Source: Archivesica marissinica (lineage: Eukaryota > Mollusca > Bivalvia > Venerida > Vesicomyidae). From it: a DNA stretch of 64,000 nucleotides. A program made the position numbers and the translations under genes. How positions within the stretch are numbered: position 1 is the stretch's first letter; each line of letters opens with the position of its first letter. The stretch spans positions 48,900,557-48,964,556 of the forward strand of contig CM026395.1 of NCBI GenBank assembly GCA_014843695.1, written 5' to 3'. This document shows, piece by piece, positions 10,728-19,257 of this stretch. The notes beneath the pieces are model-generated. The model was not told the DNA's origin. It ran no database searches and was given only the letters and a program-made list of their open reading frames with translations.

Positions 10728-11451
10728 ACTATTGCAGGGCTCTGGACTGTGTCGGATGATACACTATTGCAGGGCTCTGGACGGTGTCGGATGATACACT
10801 ATTGCAGGGCTCTGGACGGTGTCGGATGATACACTATTGCAGGGTTCTGGACGGTGTCGGATGACGGTTTTCAGGAATCCGAACTTCGCCATGATCCACT
10901 CGTCCCTCTCAGTGAGCTCAGGAGCACCACCCCACTCTTCTTCCTGTCAATGCGTGTATGGTTGTCCCTTGGTGACTTAAACCATCCCCTGAGGAGTTCT
11001 GAAGTCGTGCCCAACGGCCGTGTCTGGTCCTCCCATATCTTGCCCTTCTTGTCAGTCCTCCTGTAGTCCGTCATCGTCATATTCCAGAGGACAGGATTGT
11101 CTTGGAGGAACTCAAGCATGAGCTCCTCATCTTGCACTGACATGGAGCAAGCAGTCTTCTTGCCGCTACTTTTTTCTTGGCCTTGTTATCAGGCTGGCGG
11201 GAGGTGGTGGAGGCTGCGGGAACTGAGTCAGCAGAAGAGGAACGGGAACCATCACCGGAAGGAGGAGATGGAGAGCGTGGTGACTGAGGGCGACCGTCTT
11301 TGGGCTCAGCAGCGAGATCATGAGCAGGTGAATCGGCGGCTGTCGACGATGGTCTTGGGGATGATGGTGCAGAGGTGATCTTGCCTCTACCTCGGCCACT
11401 AGCAGACTTCCTGGTTGTTGACTTCCTTGTTGTCTTAGGTGCCATGTTCAT
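10728..11451 (-). pseudogene. MADF-domain protein of a Harbinger element, first exon (broken)
   Basis: Reading leftwards from ATG 11451, an N-terminal basic, Ser/Pro-rich tail (MNMAPKTTRKSTTRKSASGR) is followed by a MADF/Myb-SANT-like domain starting EELMLEFLQDNPVLWNMT with the hallmark DYRRTDKKGKIWEDQ. It ends with LTERDEWIMAKFGFLKTVI. Three breaks are visible: a one-base shift at the A6 run near 11170, another near 10925 (GGGGTGGTG), and a four-fold 35-bp duplication at the exon end. Both shifts could be sequencing errors, but the duplication cannot. A TATA-like CATAAATACG lies upstream near 11500. MADF proteins are the usual second gene of Harbinger elements. A host MADF gene is the alternative, but the convergent transposase remnant argues against it. 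Confidence 0.6.
10734..10865. repeat. 35-bp tandem duplication at a splice donor, ~4 copies
   Basis: Units GGACGGTGTCGGATGATACA-CTATTGCAGGGCTCT repeat every 35 bp. On the minus strand each unit ends CCTGCAATAGTGTATC, but only the last, at 10727, continues as GTAAGTA. With a single copy the exon would end in phase 0 and join the next exon (GTG AAA GCC) in frame. Because 35 is not a multiple of 3, the expansion breaks the frame. Confidence 0.85.
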
Positions 11452-11931
11452 AGTTCGATGACTACTGTACGAATGCGGTACTGTACAGATCGGTGACGTA
11501 TTTATGGCAGAACGTCACGTGATCGTTGGCAACACGCCGAGCGCACTGCACATAGGTTTGTCATAATTTACTCATACGTTGGGCATAAGTCGAGAACGCT
11601 AGACTTACGCTGGCTATACGCTGTGACACGCTGTCATAAGTTATATATAAGTTAGTGATAGGTTACTAATATGTTACACATACGATACAAAAACGTTCAA
11701 TACGTTATGCATACGCCCAAATGTATTCATACGGTAGAATTTTCGATGCTTTTTTGGTCGTATGCCGACGTGTTGACATTATTTTATGAGTTTTCATACG
11801 CTATGTCTAAGTTTCTCTCAAGTGTTATAGTGTGACAGCACCATTATAAACTTGCTTCGTAATCGTTGTAAAATAAATAACATTTAAACTATTAAAACAT
11901 TTTAAGAACTAACACCATATTTTGCACGGAG
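11452..11931. other. Probable Harbinger 5' flank and spacer
   Basis: No gene. The left half holds many short palindromic CATAAG/ATACG-type motifs (11570-11760), as expected of a transposon subterminal region, but I cannot find a matching terminal repeat on the other side. At 11842-11885 there is a short family C SINE-like tail (ACTTGCTTCGTAATCGTTGT-AAAATAAAT). Confidence 0.4.
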
Positions 11932-12425
11932 CAGGGGCGTACCCAGGGGGGGGGCGAAGGGGGCCTTGCCCCCCCCCAAAACCAAACTTGCACCGGTAAA
12001 GATTGAACTTCAACAACCTTGGGACTAAATTTATCATAAAAAGTTTTGAATAATGCTATATAGGTCCCATTGTAATAACCTTTGAAGTTTTCTCATCCTT
12101 TGAGAGGTGTAACAATCATGCTAAACCCTATTGTAAATGACTCTTTGAAAATTTGTCACCTTTCAGAGGTGTATAATAATCAAACACAGCCCTATTGGCC
12201 TTGTTTCTCATCTTTACATGTGTGCTTCAGAACTTTTTCACATGTGTGAAAGGTGTGTTTATGCCTATTGTGCATCATTCACACCTTTCCTTTAGAACTG
12301 TTCTCACCTCTGGAAGGTGTTTTCACACTCACCCTGTGGAGTAACACCTTGTGATTGGACACTTACTTTGCACGAATCATTCTGATTGGATTATCAGTTT
12401 TCACACCTTGTGAGTGAGAAGGCCC

Positions 12426-12433
12426 TATAAATA
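12426..12433 (+). promoter_or_regulatory. TATA box of the hAT transposase gene
   Basis: TATAAATA lies 47 bp before the ATG. A TCAGT initiator-like motif follows at 12446, somewhat close for a typical TATA-initiator spacing, so the exact start of transcription is uncertain. Confidence 0.55.
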
Positions 12434-12472
12434 TGAGAGTCAATCTCAGTTCAAGTCACACTAGCCACCACC

Positions 12473-14878
12473 ATGGCTCTGCGACAGTCTTCCATGTTCA
12501 AGTTTATGCAAAGGCCTTCTACCAGGCCTTCTACCAGTCAGTTTCCTGATTACTCTCAGGAGTTCTCATCTGTCAGGTGTGACCCTGTTCCTACAGTTGA
12601 GACAAGTGAACCTAAAGACTGTGACATTGCTACTTATGCTTCATATAATGAAAGGCGCACACTGACTAGTGAAAAGAGGTTCAAGATGTTGACTAACCGC
12701 TACATCTCACCACCTAACTTCCAGTTTCCAGGCAGACCAGACAAGCGTGGTTCCCAGAAACGTTTCCAGTCAAGCTGGTTGCAGAGGTATAGCTGGTTGG
12801 AGTATAGTGTGCAAGCTGATGGAGGTTTCTGCTTACCTTGTATACTGTTTGGTGTTGGTCGTGAGGGTATAGACCTGGGTGTGCTTGTGAGCAGACCACT
12901 CACTAACTTCAAGAAAGCTCTAGAGGAGCTGAAGGTACATGACACCAAGTGCACCCACTGTGAGGCTGTCACCAAGGCTGACCACTTCATGAAGGTGATG
13001 CAGGGCCAACAGGAGCCAGTCCACCAACAGATAGATACTGCCCTGGCTGAAAGAGTTGCTACCAACAGACAGAGACTGGTGCCCATTGTGAAGACCGTGT
13101 TGTTTTGTGGCAGACAGAACATTGCCCTCAGAGGCCATCTTGACAGTGATAAGCAGACTAAAGCAAATCCAAACATCAACCATGGTAGCTTCAGGGCGTT
13201 GCTGGAGTTCCGGGTTGATGCCGGTGACAGTAATCTTGTACATCACTTGGCCACAGCACAACGAAATGCTACATACACCTCTGCTAGAATCCAGAATGAG
13301 CTGATCAACATTATTGGTGACCTTATCCGTGAACAGATCCTTGACCATGTGAGAGAGTCCAAGTTTTACTCTGTGATTGCTGATGAGGTGACTGACTCTT
13401 CCAACAAGGAGCAGCTGAGTCTGGTTCTACGTTACCTTCACCCCGAGACTGGTGAGATTGCAGAGGATCTGGTGGAGTTTATTGAGTGTAGCATGGGCAT
13501 AACTGGCCAAGCTGTTGCAGACTATATCCTTCATCTCCTCCAGAAGTTCAAGCTAGATCCTACACTGCTGCGTGGTCAAGGGTATGATGGAGCTGGGAAT
13601 ATGGCGGGGAAGACCAGGGGAGCTGCAGCCATCATCACACCACAGTATCCACTCGCACTTTATATGCACTGTGCTTCGCATCAACTGAACCTAGCAGTTA
13701 TGAAGTCAGCTGAGGTGACTAGTGTTAGGAACATGATGGGGATCAGCAAGAAGCTGCATGACTTCTTCCATGCCCATCCCAAACGTCAGCAGCAGCTGGA
13801 GAGTGCAATAGAAGAAAGCCAACCTGATTCTAGAATGCGGAAGATCAAGGACCTGTCTCGGACCAGATGGATTCAGCGACTTGAGACCTTAGAGACTCTG
13901 TGCACCCTCCACCCATCTCTTGTCTGCTGCATGAAGACAATCCAAGATGAATCACAGAGCTGGTCCACAGACACTCTCACTGATGCAAAGTCCTTGCTGC
14001 TGGCCATCACTTCTCCAGAGTGTGTTGCTTCTTTGGTGATTACCCAGCATATCCTCAGCTACACTACAAGTATTACCCGCAGTCTGCAAGCAGAGTCCAG
14101 AGATATCATGGAGGCAGTTGATGATATAAACATTTTGAGAGATGGCTTGCAGAGTGTAAGGGACAATGTTGATGATCACCACAGAGACTGGTTTAGTGAT
14201 GTGGAGAAGATGTGCAGAGAGGTTGGAACAGAGCCTTCTATACCTAGGCGATGCAGCAAGCAGCGCAACCGTGCTAACACTCCAGCCCAAACAGCAAGTG
14301 AATGCTACAAGCGCATCCTCACCATTCCCCTGCTTGACCATGTTCTCAGTCAGCTCAACTCCAGGTTTGCCACCCATCAAGTCCAGGCTATCCAGGGACT
14401 GTGTCTTGTGCCAGCTGCTCTTGTCTCCCTCGCTCCAGATGAAGCCCAAGAGAAACTGACATCACTGATCAACTTGTACAAGGATGATCTACCATCACCA
14501 GGCAGTGTGAAGAGTGAAGTACACTGCTGGCGAGTCAAGTGGAAGGCTGAACTGGATGTTGCTGGGCCTGACAACCTCCCCAAGACGCCATCTGCAGCCC
14601 TTGTATATGCCAGCAAACACCTGTTCCCAAATGTGAGAACACTGATCACTATTCTCTGCACCCTGCCTGTGACCACCTGCTCATCAGAACGATCAAACAG
14701 CACGCTCAAGTTGGTGAAGAACCGCCTGAGGTCAACCATGGAAAATGACAGACTCACTGGGTTAATGCTGATGTCTGTGCACAGAGACATTGAGGTTGAC
14801 CCAGAGAAGGTCATCTCTGAGTTTGCTAGGAGACACCCCAGGAAACTAGAGCTGAAGAACATCCTGACTGAGTGCTAA
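12473..14878 (+). CDS. hAT transposase (ZMYM1/THAP0-like, TTF zinc finger plus DUF4371)
   Basis: A single 801-codon frame with an excellent Kozak context (CCACCATGG). It would bind the element ends and catalyse cut-and-paste transposition in the nucleus. Visible parts: a TTF-type zinc-binding region at about 95-165 (FCLPCILFG, then HDTKCTHC), a DUF4371-like region at about 200-420 with the first catalytic Asp in VIADEVTDSS (about 303) and the second in YDGAGNMAG (about 371), the CASHQLNLAVM block, and the C-terminal hAT dimerisation region with TTCSSERSNSTLKLVKNRL, whose Glu is the expected third catalytic residue (about 737). All key blocks are present and there is no stop or frameshift. A domesticated gene is possible but unlikely, because it lies between perfect terminal repeats. 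Confidence 0.92.
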   Translation: MALRQSSMFKFMQRPSTRPSTSQFPDYSQEFSSVRCDPVPTVETSEPKDCDIATYASYNERRTLTSEKRFKMLTNRYISPPNFQFPGRPDKRGSQKRFQSSWLQRYSWLEYSVQADGGFCLPCILFGVGREGIDLGVLVSRPLTNFKKALEELKVHDTKCTHCEAVTKADHFMKVMQGQQEPVHQQIDTALAERVATNRQRLVPIVKTVLFCGRQNIALRGHLDSDKQTKANPNINHGSFRALLEFRVDAGDSNLVHHLATAQRNATYTSARIQNELINIIGDLIREQILDHVRESKFYSVIADEVTDSSNKEQLSLVLRYLHPETGEIAEDLVEFIECSMGITGQAVADYILHLLQKFKLDPTLLRGQGYDGAGNMAGKTRGAAAIITPQYPLALYMHCASHQLNLAVMKSAEVTSVRNMMGISKKLHDFFHAHPKRQQQLESAIEESQPDSRMRKIKDLSRTRWIQRLETLETLCTLHPSLVCCMKTIQDESQSWSTDTLTDAKSLLLAITSPECVASLVITQHILSYTTSITRSLQAESRDIMEAVDDINILRDGLQSVRDNVDDHHRDWFSDVEKMCREVGTEPSIPRRCSKQRNRANTPAQTASECYKRILTIPLLDHVLSQLNSRFATHQVQAIQGLCLVPAALVSLAPDEAQEKLTSLINLYKDDLPSPGSVKSEVHCWRVKWKAELDVAGPDNLPKTPSAALVYASKHLFPNVRTLITILCTLPVTTCSSERSNSTLKLVKNRLRSTMENDRLTGLMLMSVHRDIEVDPEKVISEFARRHPRKLELKNILTEC

Positions 14879-15089
14879 GAGACTAAATACAACCTTGTGG
14901 ACCTGTGTGAACTTTATGCAAAGTTGTGCTAAACCGGAAATTCCGGAATAGTGTCTAGAGTCTCTATACTAGACATAATATTATAGTGCAAGACAGACTT
15001 GATATCTCTTGTGATAGTTAACTTAAGTAAAATTAGAGTATTTTATGTGTAATAGATTTTAAACAAAAATTACAATACATGTATATCAA

Positions 15090-15095
15090 AATAAA
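15090..15095 (+). terminator. Polyadenylation signal of the hAT gene
   Basis: AATAAA 212 bp after the stop codon and about 100 bp before the right terminal repeat, so the transcript would end inside the element. Confidence 0.6.
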
Positions 15096-15193
15096 GTTTA
15101 ACTGGTCATTTCTAGTAATGTGTACACCCACGCTGTTTTAGCTCGGCCAGCCAATCTCGGCACCCCCCTCAGAAAATCCTGGGTACGCCCCTG

Positions 15194-16085
15194 GCGGAGC
15201 ACAACAATTTCATAGAAATTCATATACATGGATTGTTTTTGCTTTTGACAATAGCCGACTCATTGTGAACAAGGCTGACTTGTTGAACCTTTAAAATTTA
15301 CAAATTGGACCCCATAGTCAACGACAGCTTGCCTAAATAAGCATACATTCTAACATACAGTGTATTTGTGACAGTTTGCGATTGATATAATTTTGAAATA
15401 GACTATAGATACAAGCCGTATCCATTGTAAACAAAAACAAAGCGGAATAGCAACCTAACCCGACACAGTTGATTGCATGTATTGTAAACATGTTAATGAA
15501 AACTTCACGGTTAATTGTGTGGTTACTCGTCCGAAGCAGTATTATTATATTCCCAATATTCTGCACTTTTCTGCGGCTTTGTTTATTTTCAATTGTTTGC
15601 TCAATAGTTGCAGAAATCAATATGTAATAATTATTATATACAAACACTTGTTACCTATATAGCTTATATTATAGCCTGGGTTCCAGTCGGTCCATTATTT
15701 ACTAACTTACTTCTGGCTGACACGTTGATATTATCAGAAACTCAATACGGCCCAATTAATGATCTCAGTATTAATATATTATATTTATATGACTAACCAG
15801 GTAAAATATATCAACGCCTGTTCCCAGGTTACTTATATTATAGCAAAGAAGACTTCTCATACACCCCCACCCCCCACTCACACACGCTTCCATGGTATTT
15901 GCTATTCGGATAGTGCAGACAAACTACTTGGCAGTATAGCAAACAACGTAGATCCTGATCAGACGTGGCTTTACGTCGGCTGATCTGAATATAAGCCGCT
16001 TACAAACGCCATTTTTATTCAGCAGGATAAGAGTTAAAGAAGGGTTTTTGATAATGATTTGGCTGGTCTGATTTCCAATTAATAC
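15194..16085. other. Non-coding spacer
   Basis: AT-rich DNA with no supportable gene. TTATATTATAGC occurs at 15663 and again at 15833, next to CCTGGGTTCCAG and CCTGTTCCCAGG, hinting at a small decayed repeat. A C-run/CA-rich block lies at 15863-15886. Confidence 0.5.
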
Positions 16086-16089
16086 ATTA

Positions 16090-16240
16090 TAATGGTCCAT
16101 AGTTACTCTGTCATTTTTAAATATGCTGGTATATGGACTTACTTGTTTGTATGTATAGTGTCAAGTTTATGAAAATGTTCTTAAATTATTTATTTTTTGA
16201 ACCCGCAAACTTGTCCATTTCCCAATCGTCTGTGGGTATG
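16090..16240 (-). mobile_element. Family F inverted-repeat element, partial
   Basis: Shares the right half of the family seen at 16684-16925: TCATTTTTAAATATGCTGG, GTGTCAAG, GAAAATGTTCTTA, then TTTTTTGAACCCGCAAACTT-GTCC and CCCAATCGTCTGTG. The left arm is missing. It is interrupted or truncated near 16090. Confidence 0.65.
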
Positions 16241-16683
16241 TGCTATTGGTTGACTATTGGTATATATGTATATATATCTCCCACTTGAAGAGCAATAAAG
16301 ATAATTATATATCTATATATCTATCTACAGACTTACACATGTATATGTATATCTGATTATTCGGTTTGGAATAGTATTAAGTGACTTTAAATGTAATTAT
16401 ATTAATCTGGGCATAGGGTATACAGAATACTCGCACATTAATTTGCATCCCATTTTGAACAAAATATGCAAATGTATGTACACCCGTGGCATGCCTGTCT
16501 GTATCTCAAAAATATGACTAAATTACAACTACACCCCTAGTCTCCAACCCCTAGCCTCATTAAAACAAGATTCATAAACCTTCATTTCCAACAAAGGCAT
16601 AAGAAACAGACACCGAGACAGATTGTAAATATTGGTACAGAATAATACGTATGAATGGAAGTGACACTAACGTCACAGATAAT
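16241..16683. other. Non-coding AT-rich spacer
   Basis: Holds TATATATA microsatellite runs (16260-16330). No gene or recognised element. Confidence 0.5.
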
Positions 16684-16925
16684 TGGGGTCTGGACAAGTG
16701 GTTTCGGGTTTTTTAAAGAACATTTTGATAAACCATAATATAGGCTTGGCACCATACGAGGACATAACTACTCTGATAGTGACGAGGTGTCATTTTTAAA
16801 TATGTTTGGATATGGCCTAAATGTTTTGCATGTATAGTGTCAAAATGTTCTTTAACATTTCTTTTAAAAAATAGGGTTTGAACCGGAAACCACTTGTCCG
16901 TATACCCCAAGCGTATGTGACTACA
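16684..16925 (-). mobile_element. Family F inverted-repeat element with Pol III-like boxes
   Basis: The left end reads GGGGTCTGGACAAGTGGTTTCGGG and the right end is its approximate reverse complement (CCGGAAACCACTTGTCC...ACCCC). Inner arms pair perfectly over AAAGAACATTTTGA. On the minus strand the right side carries a B box (GGTTCAAACCC) and, further upstream, an A-box-like TGGTCCAATGT (about 16936-16926), so this may be a tRNA-derived SINE with an inverted second half rather than a DNA-type MITE. Three related copies lie at 16090, 23195 and 24266. Confidence 0.65.
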
Positions 16926-16939
16926 TTGGACCACAAAGT

Positions 16940-17102
16940 ATATATTGGACAGATGGGTTTTCTTCGGCGGATACTCCGGTTTCCTCCCACACGAATGACA
17001 ACATTTACGCTTTCATTTGCGCCAACGAGAGTGATGGGCATAAGTTGTATATTGCTGCTAAAACTTGCGAAAAATCGTTGTAAAATAAATAAAGTTTTGT
17101 AG
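16940..17102 (+). mobile_element. SINE family C, 5'-truncated
   Basis: Contains GGACAGATGGGTTTTCTTCG, CTCCGGTTTCCTCCCACACG, CGCTTTCATTTGCGCCAACG and the tail ACTTGCGAAAAATCGTTGTA-AAATAAATAAAG, in the same order as the copy at 8793. The tRNA-like head is missing. Confidence 0.75.
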
Positions 17103-17159
17103 TTGAACTATCAGTCAATTTCGTCAAATGACCCGGAGCAGACAACAGTTGGATATTTA

Positions 17160-19245
17160 CCGATCATTCTAGCCCCAGCCCTTGAACACGGTTGTGAAAA
17201 TATGTATGTCTATATCATCACATTTTGGACAAAAGTACACTGTCATTACAGTTGATCAGGCACTTCACTGTAGGCTCATGGAATTGAAGTGGACAGTACC
17301 CGAATACCAGCATAAACTTATCACACGCCTTGGAGGACTTCACATATATCCATGAATTTTCTGAAAGTCATAGGTCTGGTTTAGCAGAAGCTTGGGTAGA
17401 GAGTGGATTGCTAGCTCCGGGACCAGTGGAACTTGCACTAGCAGGGAAGGCGTACAACAAGGGCATGCGAGCTCATAAGCTGACGGTACAAGCATTGTGG
17501 CGTCTTTTAATACCAGATATGCTTTCCTATACAGAAAATAAATGTCGATCAACAATGTCATGAACAGATATTACAATTAGAGAAAGATGAACAGCACACC
17601 ATTCAGTTGATTGAAATTCTAACAACCAATCCATTTCAGAGAGTAATGAGAGACTACATCCAAACATAATCCAGTAAAGTCAACTTTGCCTTTTGGTGGA
17701 CATAGATGGAGTTAGTGTCAATCCTTCTGATGTTTACACGAGCATTACGTGATGGTTTATGGGACTTGTATCTAACCTCATTAATTCAATATGATGTTGC
17801 CATACTTCATGAGATACGATCACCTGAATTATGCTAGATGGGGTCCAGTTTACCTAGCAGAAATGCACCAGCTCCCTGAATCTATCAAAAGTGAATTCAT
17901 GATGGGAAACGTTGTTGTAAAACGTTCCCCTACACGTTTCAATCAGGTTGCTCCAGATCAAGCTCAGGAATGGTTAAACGGCACAGGCAAATGTGGTGGT
18001 GGAATAGTAAGCATTACACAATCAACAACAGCACTCTCCAGATGGACACTATCATACAACTTGAGGTCCCAAATTGCATCAGACACATATGCAATGTATA
18101 ACCTATTTTCAGGTAACATACATCTTCCCGAGAGTGGAACATCAAGACAAAACCGTGACAGAGATGAAGGCAATTCTGTGTTTACGACATTCCAGAGATT
18201 CTCCTGACTCAAACAAAGAATCAGTGCAGAACATAGCCACTAAAGATTTGGCAACCGCTGAAATTCAAAGTTCACTTATTGGAGTAAAAGAATACGGACA
18301 GAAAGAAGTCACTACATTTGTAGAAGAGCGATTAACTGTCGATAAGGGGAATTTAATTCCAGAAGATGGGATCCATGCTTGGCTACGAAAACAGAATGCT
18401 GCAGCATTTGCGAACCTATATTCTTTCAGGAAACCTGGCAAAGATAAAGACAAACAGATTGAAGATAGACAGGAGTGTTCTTCACCGAATGGTCACAACT
18501 GATGAAGCAGGCCGACATGTTGACCTACGTTCCATCATGATGCATGAATTGATGCCAGTACCTGTATCCTTAGCTGAATTGAATGGCTCTCTTCGTACTG
18601 GAAACAAGTCTATCTTGGGGGGAAGTGCTCACAGAAGGCATCCTGTGTCCTGAAACTATTGATTTACAAGGTCCAGCAGCATGGCTAATCATCAGTCGAT
18701 GCCAATACATTTGGAGATCTTGCGAACACATTTGTAAAGTGTGTCGTACAAATGGGGGCCAGATATGAGCGTATTGATATAGTGTTTGACAGATACAGAG
18801 AATTCTTCATCAAAGCCAGTACAAGAACTCGACGCTTCAAGACTGCTCAACCCATCAGACGTCTTATTGAAGCCCGAGGTGTCCCTCTTCCTAAGAATAG
18901 GAAGAATTTTATGGCTCTACCTGAGAATAAAGCATACGTGGCAAGGTTTTTGTCAGAAGAGCTGATATCACAGGCGCCACATGGCAATGATAGTGTTGCT
19001 TCTGGAGGGTTCTCTGGTGAAATGGAAACAAAGTCGTCATTAGGAACAACAGTAACTATGCTGAAGTCATCCCATGAAGAGGCTGATACGAGATTAATCT
19101 TGCATGCTGTGCAAACTCCATATACAACCATAGTGATTTCCTCAAGAGACACACAGACATTCTTCTTCTCCTAGTTTCACACTTCCAGCAGATTCAGTGT
19201 CAACACAAAAGTCTTATGGCTCATGACATGTACCGGGTCCATGCT
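17160..19245 (+). pseudogene. Decayed copy of a multicopy invertebrate gene family, function unknown
   Basis: Several open stretches in shifting frames give one recognisable protein in order: VDQALHCRLMELKWTVPEYQ with RLGGLH (17250-17345), AEAWVESGLLAPGPVELALA with GKAYNKGMRAHK (17380-17480), YDHLNYARWGPVYLAEMHQL with FMMGNVVVKR (17810-17930), and ARYERIDIVFDRYREFFIKA, VPLPKNRKNFMALPENKA, SHEEADTRLILHA, ISSRDT (18755-19160). I recognise these blocks as a widespread uncharacterised family in molluscs and cnidarians, often present in many copies. The last part, with its conserved acidic residues, resembles a PIN/FEN-like nuclease fold, but that is inference. At least four frameshifts are present, and it is cut at about 19245 by the non-LTR element that follows. 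Confidence 0.6.
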
Positions 19246-19257
19246 GCTTCCAATTCA

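Larger units (their letters stand above)
11932..15193 (+). mobile_element. hAT-superfamily DNA transposon, apparently complete
   Basis: The ends are CAGGGGCGTACCCAGG (11932) and its exact reverse complement CCTGGGTACGCCCCTG (ending 15193), a perfect 16-bp terminal inverted repeat starting CAGGG as in many hAT elements. The element is 3262 bp with one intronless transposase gene. The flanks are GCACGGAG on the left and GCGGAGCA on the right: similar, but not an exact 8-bp duplication. A G-run/C-run inverted block (11944-11977) follows the left end. Repeated AGGTGT/ACACCT motifs fill 12095-12415 and may be transposase-binding subterminal sites. The intact gene and perfect ends suggest recent activity. 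Confidence 0.9.

Noticed and set aside
11924..15201. An exact 8-bp target duplication for the hAT element
   Set aside because: The flanks are similar (both contain CGGAG) but not identical at the expected positions, so I do not claim it.
15608..17102. Several 60-75-codon frames
   Set aside because: Short, AT-driven or SINE-overlapping, with no coding character or splice context.
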